A stretch of DNA of 64,000 nucleotides from assembly GCF_045277565.1 (NCBI RefSeq), contig NZ_CP123584.1:3348001-3412000 (forward strand), read 5' to 3'. The translations under genes were made by a program, and so were the position numbers. The stretch's first letter is position 1. Each line of letters opens with the position of its first letter. The stretch comes from Aliisedimentitalea scapharcae (GTDB taxonomy: Bacteria > Pseudomonadota > Alphaproteobacteria > Rhodobacterales > Rhodobacteraceae). The notes under the pieces were generated by a model that worked only from the letters and a program-made list of their open reading frames with translations, had not been told where the DNA came from and did not search any database. Positions 51,691-59,007 of the stretch are shown piece by piece.

Positions 51691-52095
51691 ATGACACCAC
51701 AGGATCTGCAAATCTTTCTGCAAGAAAATTTTGCCGCGTGGGTACAGGCGCTGGATCTCACCGTGACGCAGGCCACCCCCGAGGGTGTCACCCTGTCGAT
51801 GCCGATTACCGACAGTCTTGCCCGGGTGGGGGGCATTGTCTCGGGACAGGCGCTGGCCGCGCTGGCGGACACATCCATGGTGCTGGCCGCCATCGCCCAT
51901 ACCGGCGAAGCACGCCCCATCGCCACCACCGATCTGCACACGCAATTCCTGCGCCCCGGTGTCGGATCTGCAATCGCGTGCCACGCCAAAGTGGTGCGGG
52001 CCGGGCGGGCCCTGATTTTCACCCGCGCCAGCATGAACAGCGCCGACAGTGGCAAACCGGTGGCCACCGCCACCGCCACGTTCTACGTTCCCTGA
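51691..52095 (+). CDS. PaaI-family hotdog thioesterase
   Basis: 134 residues of the hotdog fold. The segment DSLARVGGIVSGQALAALAD corresponds to the active-site helix of the PaaI/YbgC-like family (usual pattern N-x-x-G-x-x-H/S-G-G), though the typical His is replaced by Ser here; TTDLHTQFLRP is the second conserved strand. Such enzymes hydrolyse acyl- or phenylacyl-CoA esters. Start 51691 follows AAGGGATGGG. It is 18 bp ahead of the glycosylase-like gene and likely shares its transcript. Confidence 0.8.
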   Translation: MTPQDLQIFLQENFAAWVQALDLTVTQATPEGVTLSMPITDSLARVGGIVSGQALAALADTSMVLAAIAHTGEARPIATTDLHTQFLRPGVGSAIACHAKVVRAGRALIFTRASMNSADSGKPVATATATFYVP

Positions 52096-52113
52096 ACGCG
52101 AGAGGCAGGATTG

Positions 52114-52776
52114 ATGCGTGATTTTGACCAGATCTTTGCCATTTCGGCAGACCGCCACGGCGGGCCAGAGAGTCTGGAAGCCAAGCTGACACGCCCCCGC
52201 CCTGTCCAAGAGCTGGCCCAGTTGCCCGAGGCGCATTGGCTGGCGACACTGACCAAATGCGTGTTTCAGGCCGGGTTCAACTGGAAGGTCATCGAACACA
52301 AATGGGCCGGGTTCGAAGCCGCGTTTGACGGCTTTGACGTCGGGCGGTGCGCCTTTATGGATGACGAGAAATTCGACGCCCTGATCACGGACACGCGCAT
52401 TGTGCGCAATGGCCCAAAGATTGCCACCGTGCGCGACAACGCCGCCTTGCTGCTCGAGTTGCGCGCCGAGGGCGGGGTCAGCGAGACCCTGGGTGGCTGG
52501 CCATCCGAGGATTACATTGGTCTGTTGGACATGCTCAAGACACGCGGGTCACGCCTGGGCGGCATGACCGGGCAATACGCCATGCGATTTGCCGGCCGCG
52601 ATGCGTTTATCCTGTCACGGGACGTCACCGCCCGATTGATTGCCGAAGGCGTTGTGGACAAGCAACCGACGTCGAAAACGGCGATGAAGGCCGTGCAGAG
52701 CGCATTCAACACCTGGTGCGACCAGAGCGGGCGATCGCTGAGCGAAGTCAGTCGTGTACTGGCAATGAGCGTATGA
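52114..52776 (+). CDS. DNA-3-methyladenine glycosylase I-like (Tag/HhH) protein
   Basis: 220 residues. The helical region LTKCVFQAGFNWKVIEHKWA with FEAAFDGFDV resembles the Tag core (FE.L.LE..QAGLSW...L.KR..F..AF..FD), and NAALLLEL followed by GLLDMLKTRGSRLGGMTGQY fits a helix-hairpin-helix base-excision fold. The zinc-binding cysteine/histidine set of true Tag is not visible, so it is a divergent member; a role in removing alkylated bases is inferred. ATG 52114 follows a TTG; I take the ATG. Confidence 0.68.
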   Translation: MRDFDQIFAISADRHGGPESLEAKLTRPRPVQELAQLPEAHWLATLTKCVFQAGFNWKVIEHKWAGFEAAFDGFDVGRCAFMDDEKFDALITDTRIVRNGPKIATVRDNAALLLELRAEGGVSETLGGWPSEDYIGLLDMLKTRGSRLGGMTGQYAMRFAGRDAFILSRDVTARLIAEGVVDKQPTSKTAMKAVQSAFNTWCDQSGRSLSEVSRVLAMSV

Positions 52777-52843
52777 CAAACATATCCGTGTCTTTCATGT
52801 TCGACCTGGTCGCAGCCTGGCCAAAGGGTGTAGGGAGGCGCGC

Positions 52844-53536
52844 ATGTTGATCCACCGGTCGCTGATCCTGTCGCTGGTCGTGTTTCTGGTCGTGTCTTGC
52901 GGTCGCCCGCTGACCGACAGCGAACGCGATTTTGTGACCAAGCTGCATGGCAGCGCGCTGGACATGGACCGGGTGCGTCTGGTCAAAGGCGCGCCTGTGG
53001 GCAGCGTCACCTTTCGGCGCAAACCCCGCCCACGGGTCACCTGTCGCGAGCGCATTCTTCCACCCAGCAAGGACGAGGTGGTCACCACCTCTCCCGCTGC
53101 CGTGGCGTTGTTCAACCGGATCCTGTTTGCCAAACACTGGTATACCGAAAACTATCTGCCTGCCTATCCGGACCGATTGTACCTGGTCGAAGCCATGTTG
53201 CTGGCCCATGAGATGACCCATGTCTGGCAATGGCAAAACAGAAAACAGACCGGATATCACCCGCTGCGCGCCGCCGCCGAGCACAGCGCCAGCGACGATC
53301 CCTATCTGTTCGAATTCTCCGGTGCCCCGGATTTCCTGAGCTATGGCTACGAACAGCAAGGGGCCATTGTCGAAGAATACGTCTGTTGTCGCGCCTTGGC
53401 CCCCACGGCCCCACGCACCCAGCGCCTGCACGACATGCTGCAAGGGGCCTTTCCGGTCTCAGATCTGCCCCAAAGCCGGGAAAACGATGTCTATCTTCCG
53501 TGGAAAGACGCCGAGGTCGACGGCATCTGCGACTGA
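52844..53536 (+). CDS. Lipoprotein with a HExxH metalloprotease-like motif
   Basis: 230 residues. Lipobox FLVVSC (Cys19) marks a lipoprotein. His122-Glu123-x-x-His126 (LLAHEMTHVWQWQ) gives the zincin motif; a later YEQQGAIVEEYV (about residues 167-178) supplies a Glu that could be the third ligand, as in gluzincins. I cannot assign a known peptidase family. It could be an active envelope protease or an inactive relative. Strong ribosome site GGGAGG. The gene is convergent with the cytochrome cluster. Confidence 0.72.
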   Translation: MLIHRSLILSLVVFLVVSCGRPLTDSERDFVTKLHGSALDMDRVRLVKGAPVGSVTFRRKPRPRVTCRERILPPSKDEVVTTSPAAVALFNRILFAKHWYTENYLPAYPDRLYLVEAMLLAHEMTHVWQWQNRKQTGYHPLRAAAEHSASDDPYLFEFSGAPDFLSYGYEQQGAIVEEYVCCRALAPTAPRTQRLHDMLQGAFPVSDLPQSRENDVYLPWKDAEVDGICD

Positions 53537-53676
53537 TCCCTGTTGCCTGTTGTCTGCCTGTTGCCCGGTGTCAGCCCCTGCACCTGCCAACACGCGCTCC
53601 CGCCCGCCTGAGGGGCATCTTGCGATGCCACACAGGCCGTTGGGCCAAGCGCCGAACAGGCGATGCCTGTCCGGCG

Positions 53677-54084
53677 TTACCCGTCGGCGACCTGTGCGCT
53701 TTCGAGATAGGTCAGCAATGCAACCAACGAGCGCGGCGTCGGCGTCATGACCCCGTCCACATCCAGCGGAATGGGTGGCCCGGACAGCAGCGCTCCGAAT
53801 TCCGGCATGATTTGGGAGGTGTCATGTCCGCGCCCATAGCCATCAATGCGCGACAGGATCTCGGCCCTGGGGAAATCTCCGCCCCGCCGGGCTGCGATCC
53901 GGGTCAGATCCGGGGCGTTTTGTCCCCCAACCAGCTCGCCGCCCTGACCGCGCACACCGTGACAGGCCGCGCAGTTTTCCAGATACAGCGTTTCCCCTTC
54001 GGCTGCGGGTGGCATTTCAGCATCGCTACAGGCCCAGAGCCCCAGCGCCGCAGCACAGCACATCCATGGTGTCATCCGGTTCAT
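53677..54084 (-). CDS. Class I cytochrome c, lipoprotein (third of a triplet)
   Basis: 135 residues with one haem site Cys38-Ala-Ala-Cys41-His42 (NCAACHGVRGQGG) and a probable axial Met in QIMPEFGALL. The signal region ends in GLWAC (Cys19), a plausible lipobox, so the protein is probably anchored in the membrane facing the periplasm. Start ATG 54084 overlaps the stop of the middle cytochrome (54081-54084). It is closest to the first cytochrome of the triplet in its C-terminal half (MPEF..LL.GP...TPT.LV.L..YLE). Confidence 0.87.
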   Translation of the reverse strand: MNRMTPWMCCAAALGLWACSDAEMPPAAEGETLYLENCAACHGVRGQGGELVGGQNAPDLTRIAARRGGDFPRAEILSRIDGYGRGHDTSQIMPEFGALLSGPPIPLDVDGVMTPTPRSLVALLTYLESAQVADG

Positions 54085-54500
54085 GGTGCCTGTACCCCCT
54101 GCAGAAAAGCCATCAAATCGGCGATCGGACGGCTGGTCAGGATCGGCTGCCCCGCCGCAGTCTTGAGCGCCACATCGTCCCCCTCGAAAAAGGGGCCATA
54201 GACCGGCATCGGGCTGCCGTGGCTGACCAGCGGATCGCGCCCGTCAATGCGCATGACAACCCGCGCAGTGGGGAAAACCCCACCGTTGTTCGCACGCAGC
54301 GCCGTCAGATCCGTCGGTTTGATCACCATAACCCCCGCCATGGGACCGTGGCCCGTCGCTTCGATGCCGTGGCAGGTCGCGCAATGGGTCCGAAAGACCC
54401 CGGCCCCGGTATCGGCGTCCCCGACCGGTTCAGCGGCACCGGCCATCCCAGGCAAGGTTCCGGCCAGCACACAGGCAGTAATCTGCGCCATAAATCTCAT
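54081..54500 (-). CDS. Class I cytochrome c, soluble (second of a triplet)
   Basis: 139 residues. Cleavable signal peptide (MRFMAQITACVLAGTLPGMA, cut near AGAA), haem site Cys40-x-x-Cys43-His44 (THCATCHGIEATGHGP) and a Met in SPMPVYGPFF as likely sixth ligand. ATG 54500 is used; it follows GGAGGAG with good spacing, unlike the TTG at 54506. It should be a periplasmic electron carrier that works with the two anchored cytochromes on each side of it. Confidence 0.86.
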   Translation of the reverse strand: MRFMAQITACVLAGTLPGMAGAAEPVGDADTGAGVFRTHCATCHGIEATGHGPMAGVMVIKPTDLTALRANNGGVFPTARVVMRIDGRDPLVSHGSPMPVYGPFFEGDDVALKTAAGQPILTSRPIADLMAFLQGVQAP

Positions 54501-54528
54501 ATTCAACTCCTCCCGTCGAATTCACCCG

Positions 54529-54954
54529 TCACAGGTCCTGAAGCGTTTCAAGATAGCCCGCCAATGTCACCAAAGCGGTTGGCGTAGCGATCACCTGACC
54601 GTCGGCGGTTGTCCAGGGTTCTTTGGGGCCGTCCAACAGCCCGTCAAATTCTGGCATCAACCCCTGGACGTCCTTGCCGCGATAGCCATGCATGGTGGCG
54701 ATCACACGCTCGGCCGGAAAAACTCCGTCATTTGCCGCGCTCAGCCCGCGCAGGTTGGCAGGAGGAACCGGCAATTGATCTGCCAATGGTCCGTCCCCGG
54801 CACCGCTGCGCCCATGACAGGAGACACAGTTCTGTTTGAACAGATCGGCCCCCGACCGCTCTGTCACCGGCGTACAGGCAATCAGGACCATCAAACACAG
54901 GCCCGGGACCGCCATCGCAATCCGAACAGTCACAGCATGCATGGAAAATGTCAC
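54529..54954 (-). CDS. Class I cytochrome c, lipoprotein (first of a triplet)
   Basis: 141 residues from GTG 54954, which follows AAGGA; an internal ATG at 54942 is also possible. Lipobox LMVLIAC (Cys27), haem site Cys43-x-x-Cys46-His47 (NCVSCHGRSGAGDG), and Met in GLMPEFDGLL. It is the first gene of the cluster; an FNR-like box lies about 82 bp upstream, suggesting low-oxygen control. Partner oxidase or dehydrogenase is not in the window. Confidence 0.86.
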   Translation of the reverse strand: MTFSMHAVTVRIAMAVPGLCLMVLIACTPVTERSGADLFKQNCVSCHGRSGAGDGPLADQLPVPPANLRGLSAANDGVFPAERVIATMHGYRGKDVQGLMPEFDGLLDGPKEPWTTADGQVIATPTALVTLAGYLETLQDL

Positions 54955-55035
54955 ATGGGATCCTTGTCGTTTCTAACGTGGTTTCTCAGGTCATTTCCTG
55001 GCATTTTCAGACTTGCCCCTGCCTGCCCGGACGGC

Positions 55036-55049
55036 AATGATCCAGATCA
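55036..55049 (-). promoter_or_regulatory. FNR-like box between the cytochrome triplet and the DMT gene
   Basis: ATGATCCAGATCAA on the plus strand (TTGATCTGGATCAT on the minus) has one mismatch to TTGAT-N4-ATCAA. It is about 82 bp before the first cytochrome and 46 bp before the divergent transporter gene. Confidence 0.45.
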
Positions 55050-55094
55050 ACCGACTATCCACATTCCCCAAGAGCACTGCAACAGGATCCTGAC

Positions 55095-55529
55095 ATGACA
55101 CATTACGCCGCCCTCATGCTGGCCGCTGGAATTGGTATCCCGGTTCTGGCCGCACTGAATGCTGGGCTGGGTCGGTTCATCGGCTCGCCCACCACAGCCG
55201 GGGTGGTTCTGTTTGCCGTTGCTTTTGGGGCCTCGGCGTTGTTGCTGCTGTTCACCGGCCCGCACGCCCTGAGCAAGGTCGTGGAAGCCCCCAAGCATTT
55301 GCTGCTTGCAGGTCTTCTGGTGGCGTTCTACGTGCTTTCGATCACCCATGTGGCACCGCATTTCGGCGTCGGAAACGCCGTGTTCTTTGTGCTGCTGGGC
55401 CAGTTGATCAGCGCCGCGATAATCGACCACTTTGGGCTGTTTGGTGCCCAGGCCAATCCATTGACGCTGGCCCGATCCGCAGGAATTGGGTTGATGGCCG
55501 TCGGAGTCGGAGTGACCCAGCTGTCGTAA
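55095..55529 (+). CDS. DUF606/YdcZ-type DMT family membrane protein
   Basis: 144 residues and five hydrophobic segments, the half-size drug/metabolite-transporter layout of DUF606. Motifs: LMLAAGIGIPVLAALNAGLG at the first helix, AFYVLSITHVAPHFGVGNAV and FFVLLGQLISAAIIDHFGLF, which are typical for the family. The substrate is unknown; such proteins often act as dimers. Ribosome site AGGATCC. It is divergent from the cytochrome triplet. Confidence 0.87.
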   Translation: MTHYAALMLAAGIGIPVLAALNAGLGRFIGSPTTAGVVLFAVAFGASALLLLFTGPHALSKVVEAPKHLLLAGLLVAFYVLSITHVAPHFGVGNAVFFVLLGQLISAAIIDHFGLFGAQANPLTLARSAGIGLMAVGVGVTQLS

Positions 55530-55641
55530 TCAGGGTATGTTTTCGGCGCTGTTCGCAGCCAAAATCAGACCTTTGGCCCAGGGTCCGCTCCATGCACATC
55601 GCCAGGTGATACGCATTTTTTTGCAATTTGGACCAATTTGC

Positions 55642-55657
55642 TAGACGATTGCGTCTA
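55642..55657. promoter_or_regulatory. Palindrome TAGACG-N4-CGTCTA
   Basis: Perfect six-base arms around ATTG, 32 bp upstream of the outer-membrane protein gene. TAGAC-type palindromes often serve TetR-family repressors. Two CAATTTG copies lie just before it (55624 and 55634). Confidence 0.4.
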
Positions 55658-55688
55658 ACCTTCCCTTTTTTGTTTTCGGAAATTTGCC

Positions 55689-56192
55689 ATGAAATCGACT
55701 GCTCCATATCTGTTATCCGCTGCACTTTTGTCTTTTGGGGGCCTTGTCCCGATGCAATCCGCGGCAAACGAAGCCGCGCATGAAACTCTCGAAGCTGAGA
55801 GCGGGCCCCATATTGTCGAGCTGTTTATCGGGTCTACTTACGCGGATCATCATGGGCACCGGGAACATGCCTTTTCGATTGGGGGGCAGTATCGGTATGC
55901 CCTGTCCCATCGGACGTCAGTCGGTGTTCTGGCTGAATATGCAACAGAGTCGCTGGACGCCTGGGTGGTCGGCATCCCTTTGGTCGTCAATCTCGGAGAC
56001 ACCCGATGGCAGTTGACCGCCATGCCCGGAGCCGAGATCGAAGGCGGCAACACGGAATTTCTGTTCCGGGCCGGCGTGGGATATGAATTTGAAATGGAAG
56101 GCGGCTATTCCATCAAACCGGAAATCAACGTCGATTGGGTGGACGGCGAAGCATCAGTCGTGACAGGACTGAGCTTTGGCTGGCGTTTCTGA
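55689..56192 (+). CDS. Small outer-membrane beta-barrel protein
   Basis: 167 residues. Signal peptide (MKSTAPYLLSAALLSFGGLV, cut after QSAA), then alternating polar/non-polar strands of the OmpA/OmpW-like barrel size (eight strands fit): HIVELFIGSTYA, HAFSIGGQYRYAL, SVGVLAEYATE, WVVGIPLVVNL, WQLTAMPGAEI, EFLFRAGVGYEFEM, SIKPEINVDWV, VVTGLSFGWRF. The last residue is Phe, the normal signal for BAM. Specific function unknown; possible sensor-type or structural porin. A palindrome lies in its promoter. Confidence 0.78.
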   Translation: MKSTAPYLLSAALLSFGGLVPMQSAANEAAHETLEAESGPHIVELFIGSTYADHHGHREHAFSIGGQYRYALSHRTSVGVLAEYATESLDAWVVGIPLVVNLGDTRWQLTAMPGAEIEGGNTEFLFRAGVGYEFEMEGGYSIKPEINVDWVDGEASVVTGLSFGWRF

Positions 56193-56307
56193 CGCACCTG
56201 CGGACATGCTACGGGTTGGGCAGTTTGCACACGCGCCCCCCTAGGTGCGCTGCAACCCGACCCAATGACCTGACCAACGGCCCGCATCACTGGAGAACAC
56301 ATGGACC

Positions 56308-56991
56308 TCAGGTGTTGACCAGGATCCCCGCCTCCAGCCGCACCTGCCGATCCATCCGGGCGGCCAGCTCGAGATTGTGGGTGGCAACCAGCGCCGACAA
56401 CCCTGTCTCGCGTGCGAGATCCATCAATGCCCCAAACACCTGATCTGCCGTGTCGGGATCCAGATTGCCTGTCGGTTCATCCGCCAGCAAAACATGCGGA
56501 GAATTGGCCAGCGCCCGGCAAAAGGCCACCCGTTGCTGTTCGCCCCCCGACAAGGCGGCCGGGCGATGCCCTGCCCGTTCCGACAGACCCACACGGGCCA
56601 ACAGGTCACCGGCGCGCGTCTGGGCCTGTGATTGGCTGACACCGTTGGCCAACTGCGGCAAGACGATGTTTTCTCTGGCCGTGAATTCCGGCAGCAGGTG
56701 GTGAAACTGATAGACAAACCCAATGTCACGCCGCCGCACCCCTGTGCGCACCCGGTCACTGCGTCCGGTGACATCCTGTCCGGCCACCCGGATTTCGCCC
56801 TTGTCGGGTGTGTCCAGCAATCCGGCGATGTGCAGAAGCGTCGATTTGCCCGCGCCCGACGGGGCCACCATGGCGACAACTTCGCCTGGCGCCAGGGTCA
56901 GATCGACCCCGCGCAGCACCTGGATTTCCGAACTCTGGCCGGAATTGTAGGACTTGCAGATCCCCTGCAATTGCAACACAGGCTCACTCAT
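56308..56991 (-). CDS. lolD: Lipoprotein-releasing ABC transporter ATP-binding protein
   Basis: 227 residues. Walker A reads APSGAGKST where most LolD proteins have G-P-S-G-S-G-K-S; the Ala in the first position is a small deviation. Signature LSGGEQQRVAFCRAL and Walker B VLLADEPTGNLDPDT are standard. With the membrane partner it extracts lipoproteins from the inner membrane and hands them to LolA. Its start overlaps the end of the lolC gene by 8 bp, so the two are translated together. This supply line matters for the many lipoproteins in this window. Confidence 0.95.
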   Translation of the reverse strand: MSEPVLQLQGICKSYNSGQSSEIQVLRGVDLTLAPGEVVAMVAPSGAGKSTLLHIAGLLDTPDKGEIRVAGQDVTGRSDRVRTGVRRRDIGFVYQFHHLLPEFTARENIVLPQLANGVSQSQAQTRAGDLLARVGLSERAGHRPAALSGGEQQRVAFCRALANSPHVLLADEPTGNLDPDTADQVFGALMDLARETGLSALVATHNLELAARMDRQVRLEAGILVNT

Positions 56992-58270
56992 ACCGCAGCG
57001 CCTCCACCGGGTTCATCCGCGCCGCGCGTCGGGCCGGAAAGTACGTGACAAAAAACGACAACCCCAACGACAGCCCCACCGCGCTCAGCACATCGTTCAG
57101 ATGCAGCTCGGCCGGCAAGGCATAAATCCCGCGGATCGATGGATCCCAGACACCACCGCCCATGGCATAGTTCACAAACGAAAAGATCGGGTCGATATAG
57201 ATCGCAAACAGGCTCCCCAAAACCACCCCCATGCCGGTGCCAATGATGCCGGTAAAGGCACCACAGATGAAAAACACCCGCAGAACAGACCCTTCGCTCA
57301 GACCGATGGTGCGCAGGATACCGATGTCACGGCCCTTGTTCTTGACCAGCATGATCAGCCCGGACACGATGTTCATTGCAGCGATCAGAACCAGGATCGA
57401 CAGGATGATGAACATCACATTGTCCTCGACTTCCAGCGCCCGCAGGAACCCGCCCGAGGCGTCGCGCCACGTCCAGATCCGACCCAGGTCTCCGGCGGCC
57501 TCGAGCAAGGGCCCTGTCAACGTTTCGACCTGTTCGGGCTGGGCTACCATGACTTCGATCTCATCCGCGACGCCTTCGCGGTTGAAATAGCTCTGCGCTT
57601 CGGCAAACGGCATGTAGACACGGGTGCGGTCGATGTCATAGCGCCCTGCGGAAAAAATATACACCACCTCATAGGCATTGACGCGCGGGCTGGTGCCAAA
57701 GGCGGTTTTAACCCCATTGGGCGAGATCAGTTTGACCCGTTCGCCCACGCTGACGCCCAGCGCCCGCGCCACGCCCGATCCCAACGCGATCCCGTCCCCG
57801 AACCGGGACAGGTCGCCATAGGACTCCGCGCTTTGGGCAATGCCCGGCAGGGTGGCGATATCCTCGGCCTTGATGCCAAAGACCTCGACCCCGGCATTGC
57901 GTTGACGCAAGGAGGCCATCACCTGACCCTTGACCAAAGGCGCGGCCCGGATGACACCGGGCACTTGGGCCACACGGTCGGCCAGGGCGTCATAATCGTG
58001 AATCGTGCGGTCAATCCGTCCACCGTCCTGCACCACACCAACCGAATACACGGTGACATGGGCATTCGCGCCCAGGATGGTGCCGACAAATTCGGACCGA
58101 AACCCCGAGCGCACCGCCAATGTGGCGATCAGCGCAAAGACGGCCAGCGCAATGCCGATCAGGCTGATCCAGGTCATCACGCTGACCCCGCCCTCGGCCC
58201 GGCGCGCGCGCAGGTATCGCCAGGCGATCATCCATTCGAAACGGGAAAACGGGACGGGACTGCTGGCCAT
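56984..58270 (-). CDS. lolC: Lipoprotein-releasing ABC transporter permease LolC/E
   Basis: 428 residues, the normal length. Four membrane segments: one after the N-terminal VMTWISLIGIALAVFALIAT, a large periplasmic MacB-like domain of about 200 residues, then three segments (FIILSILVLIAAMNIVSGLI, FFICGAFTGIIGTGMGVVLG, and LSAVGLSLGLSFFVTYFPA). Conserved ending ARRAARMNPVEALRYE. A single LolC/E-type protein that forms a homodimer (LolF-like) is common in alphaproteobacteria. Ribosome site AGGAGC. It forms an operon with lolD. Confidence 0.95.
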   Translation of the reverse strand: MASSPVPFSRFEWMIAWRYLRARRAEGGVSVMTWISLIGIALAVFALIATLAVRSGFRSEFVGTILGANAHVTVYSVGVVQDGGRIDRTIHDYDALADRVAQVPGVIRAAPLVKGQVMASLRQRNAGVEVFGIKAEDIATLPGIAQSAESYGDLSRFGDGIALGSGVARALGVSVGERVKLISPNGVKTAFGTSPRVNAYEVVYIFSAGRYDIDRTRVYMPFAEAQSYFNREGVADEIEVMVAQPEQVETLTGPLLEAAGDLGRIWTWRDASGGFLRALEVEDNVMFIILSILVLIAAMNIVSGLIMLVKNKGRDIGILRTIGLSEGSVLRVFFICGAFTGIIGTGMGVVLGSLFAIYIDPIFSFVNYAMGGGVWDPSIRGIYALPAELHLNDVLSAVGLSLGLSFFVTYFPARRAARMNPVEALRYE

Positions 58271-58602
58271 TTCGGCTCCTGCTCTGATTTTGGCGCAGAG
58301 TGGGGTGTGCGTGTCATGGGGTCAAGCCCCACCATCCCGGCCACCGCCGCCCTGCGGATCAACGCCTGTCGATTGGTGAAAGGCCCGGATCAGTTGCACA
58401 CGGTTCTGGCCCATCTGAGCGGGTGCACACAGCCCGAAACTGTTGAAGGACCAGAAACATTGCGCCGTTTCAGCGCAAATTGACATCAATTCGCCACAGT
58501 AATTAACCAAAGTTAACAACAAATCATGACAAATCTGACAGAGCGCAGAATGATCTGTCAGCATGAACGAACTTGGGGGGGCATCAGGAATTGAGGTGCT
58601 CT
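58271..58602. other. Upstream region of a small gene with a palindrome
   Basis: About 330 bp between lolC and the small gene at 58603. From 58480 it is AT-rich. TGACAGA-N11-TCTGTCA, seven perfect pairs (58536-58560), lies 42 bp before that gene and is a candidate operator. Nothing else is recognised. Confidence 0.45.
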
Positions 58603-58980
58603 ATGGACACAAAGAAAACGTCGCAACTGGGTCCCGACCCGGCGCTGATCCAACATAACCGCTATAGCCCGGCGCATTTTGACTGTGAAACCGCCGTACT
58701 GCTGCGCTCGGTCCTGCTGCCGGTGTTTGATCAGGCGACCAGCTGGTCACAGCTGATCGACACGCTCACACCCAAGGGTTATCGGCTGATGTTTCGACAG
58801 GGACTCCTGTGCATCACCGACACCGAGACTGGTACACGTGTCTGCGGGTTGACGTTCCTCGGGTTGCAGATGCGCGACCTGGTGGCCCGTCTGGGACGCC
58901 CCTGTGTCATCGCACGCCCCGGATCACACGCAGATGGCGACCTGTTGCGCCACCCGCCTGTTCGTCAAACCCTGCACTAG
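58603..58980 (+). CDS. Small conserved hypothetical protein
   Basis: 125 residues, soluble, no signal. It opens with a polar part (SQLGPDPALIQHNRYSPAHF), then a helix (CETAVLLRSVLLPVFDQATS) and GYRLMFRQGLLCITDTETG. I do not recognise the family, although the length and codon use fit a real gene of the lineage. ATG 58603 follows GAGGTG. It lies in the gap between lolC and proS, which are often closer together in related genomes (from memory), so it may be an insertion. Confidence 0.68.
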   Translation: MDTKKTSQLGPDPALIQHNRYSPAHFDCETAVLLRSVLLPVFDQATSWSQLIDTLTPKGYRLMFRQGLLCITDTETGTRVCGLTFLGLQMRDLVARLGRPCVIARPGSHADGDLLRHPPVRQTLH

Positions 58981-59007
58981 GCCGTCACACACCCAGCCCT
59001 CAGGCCA

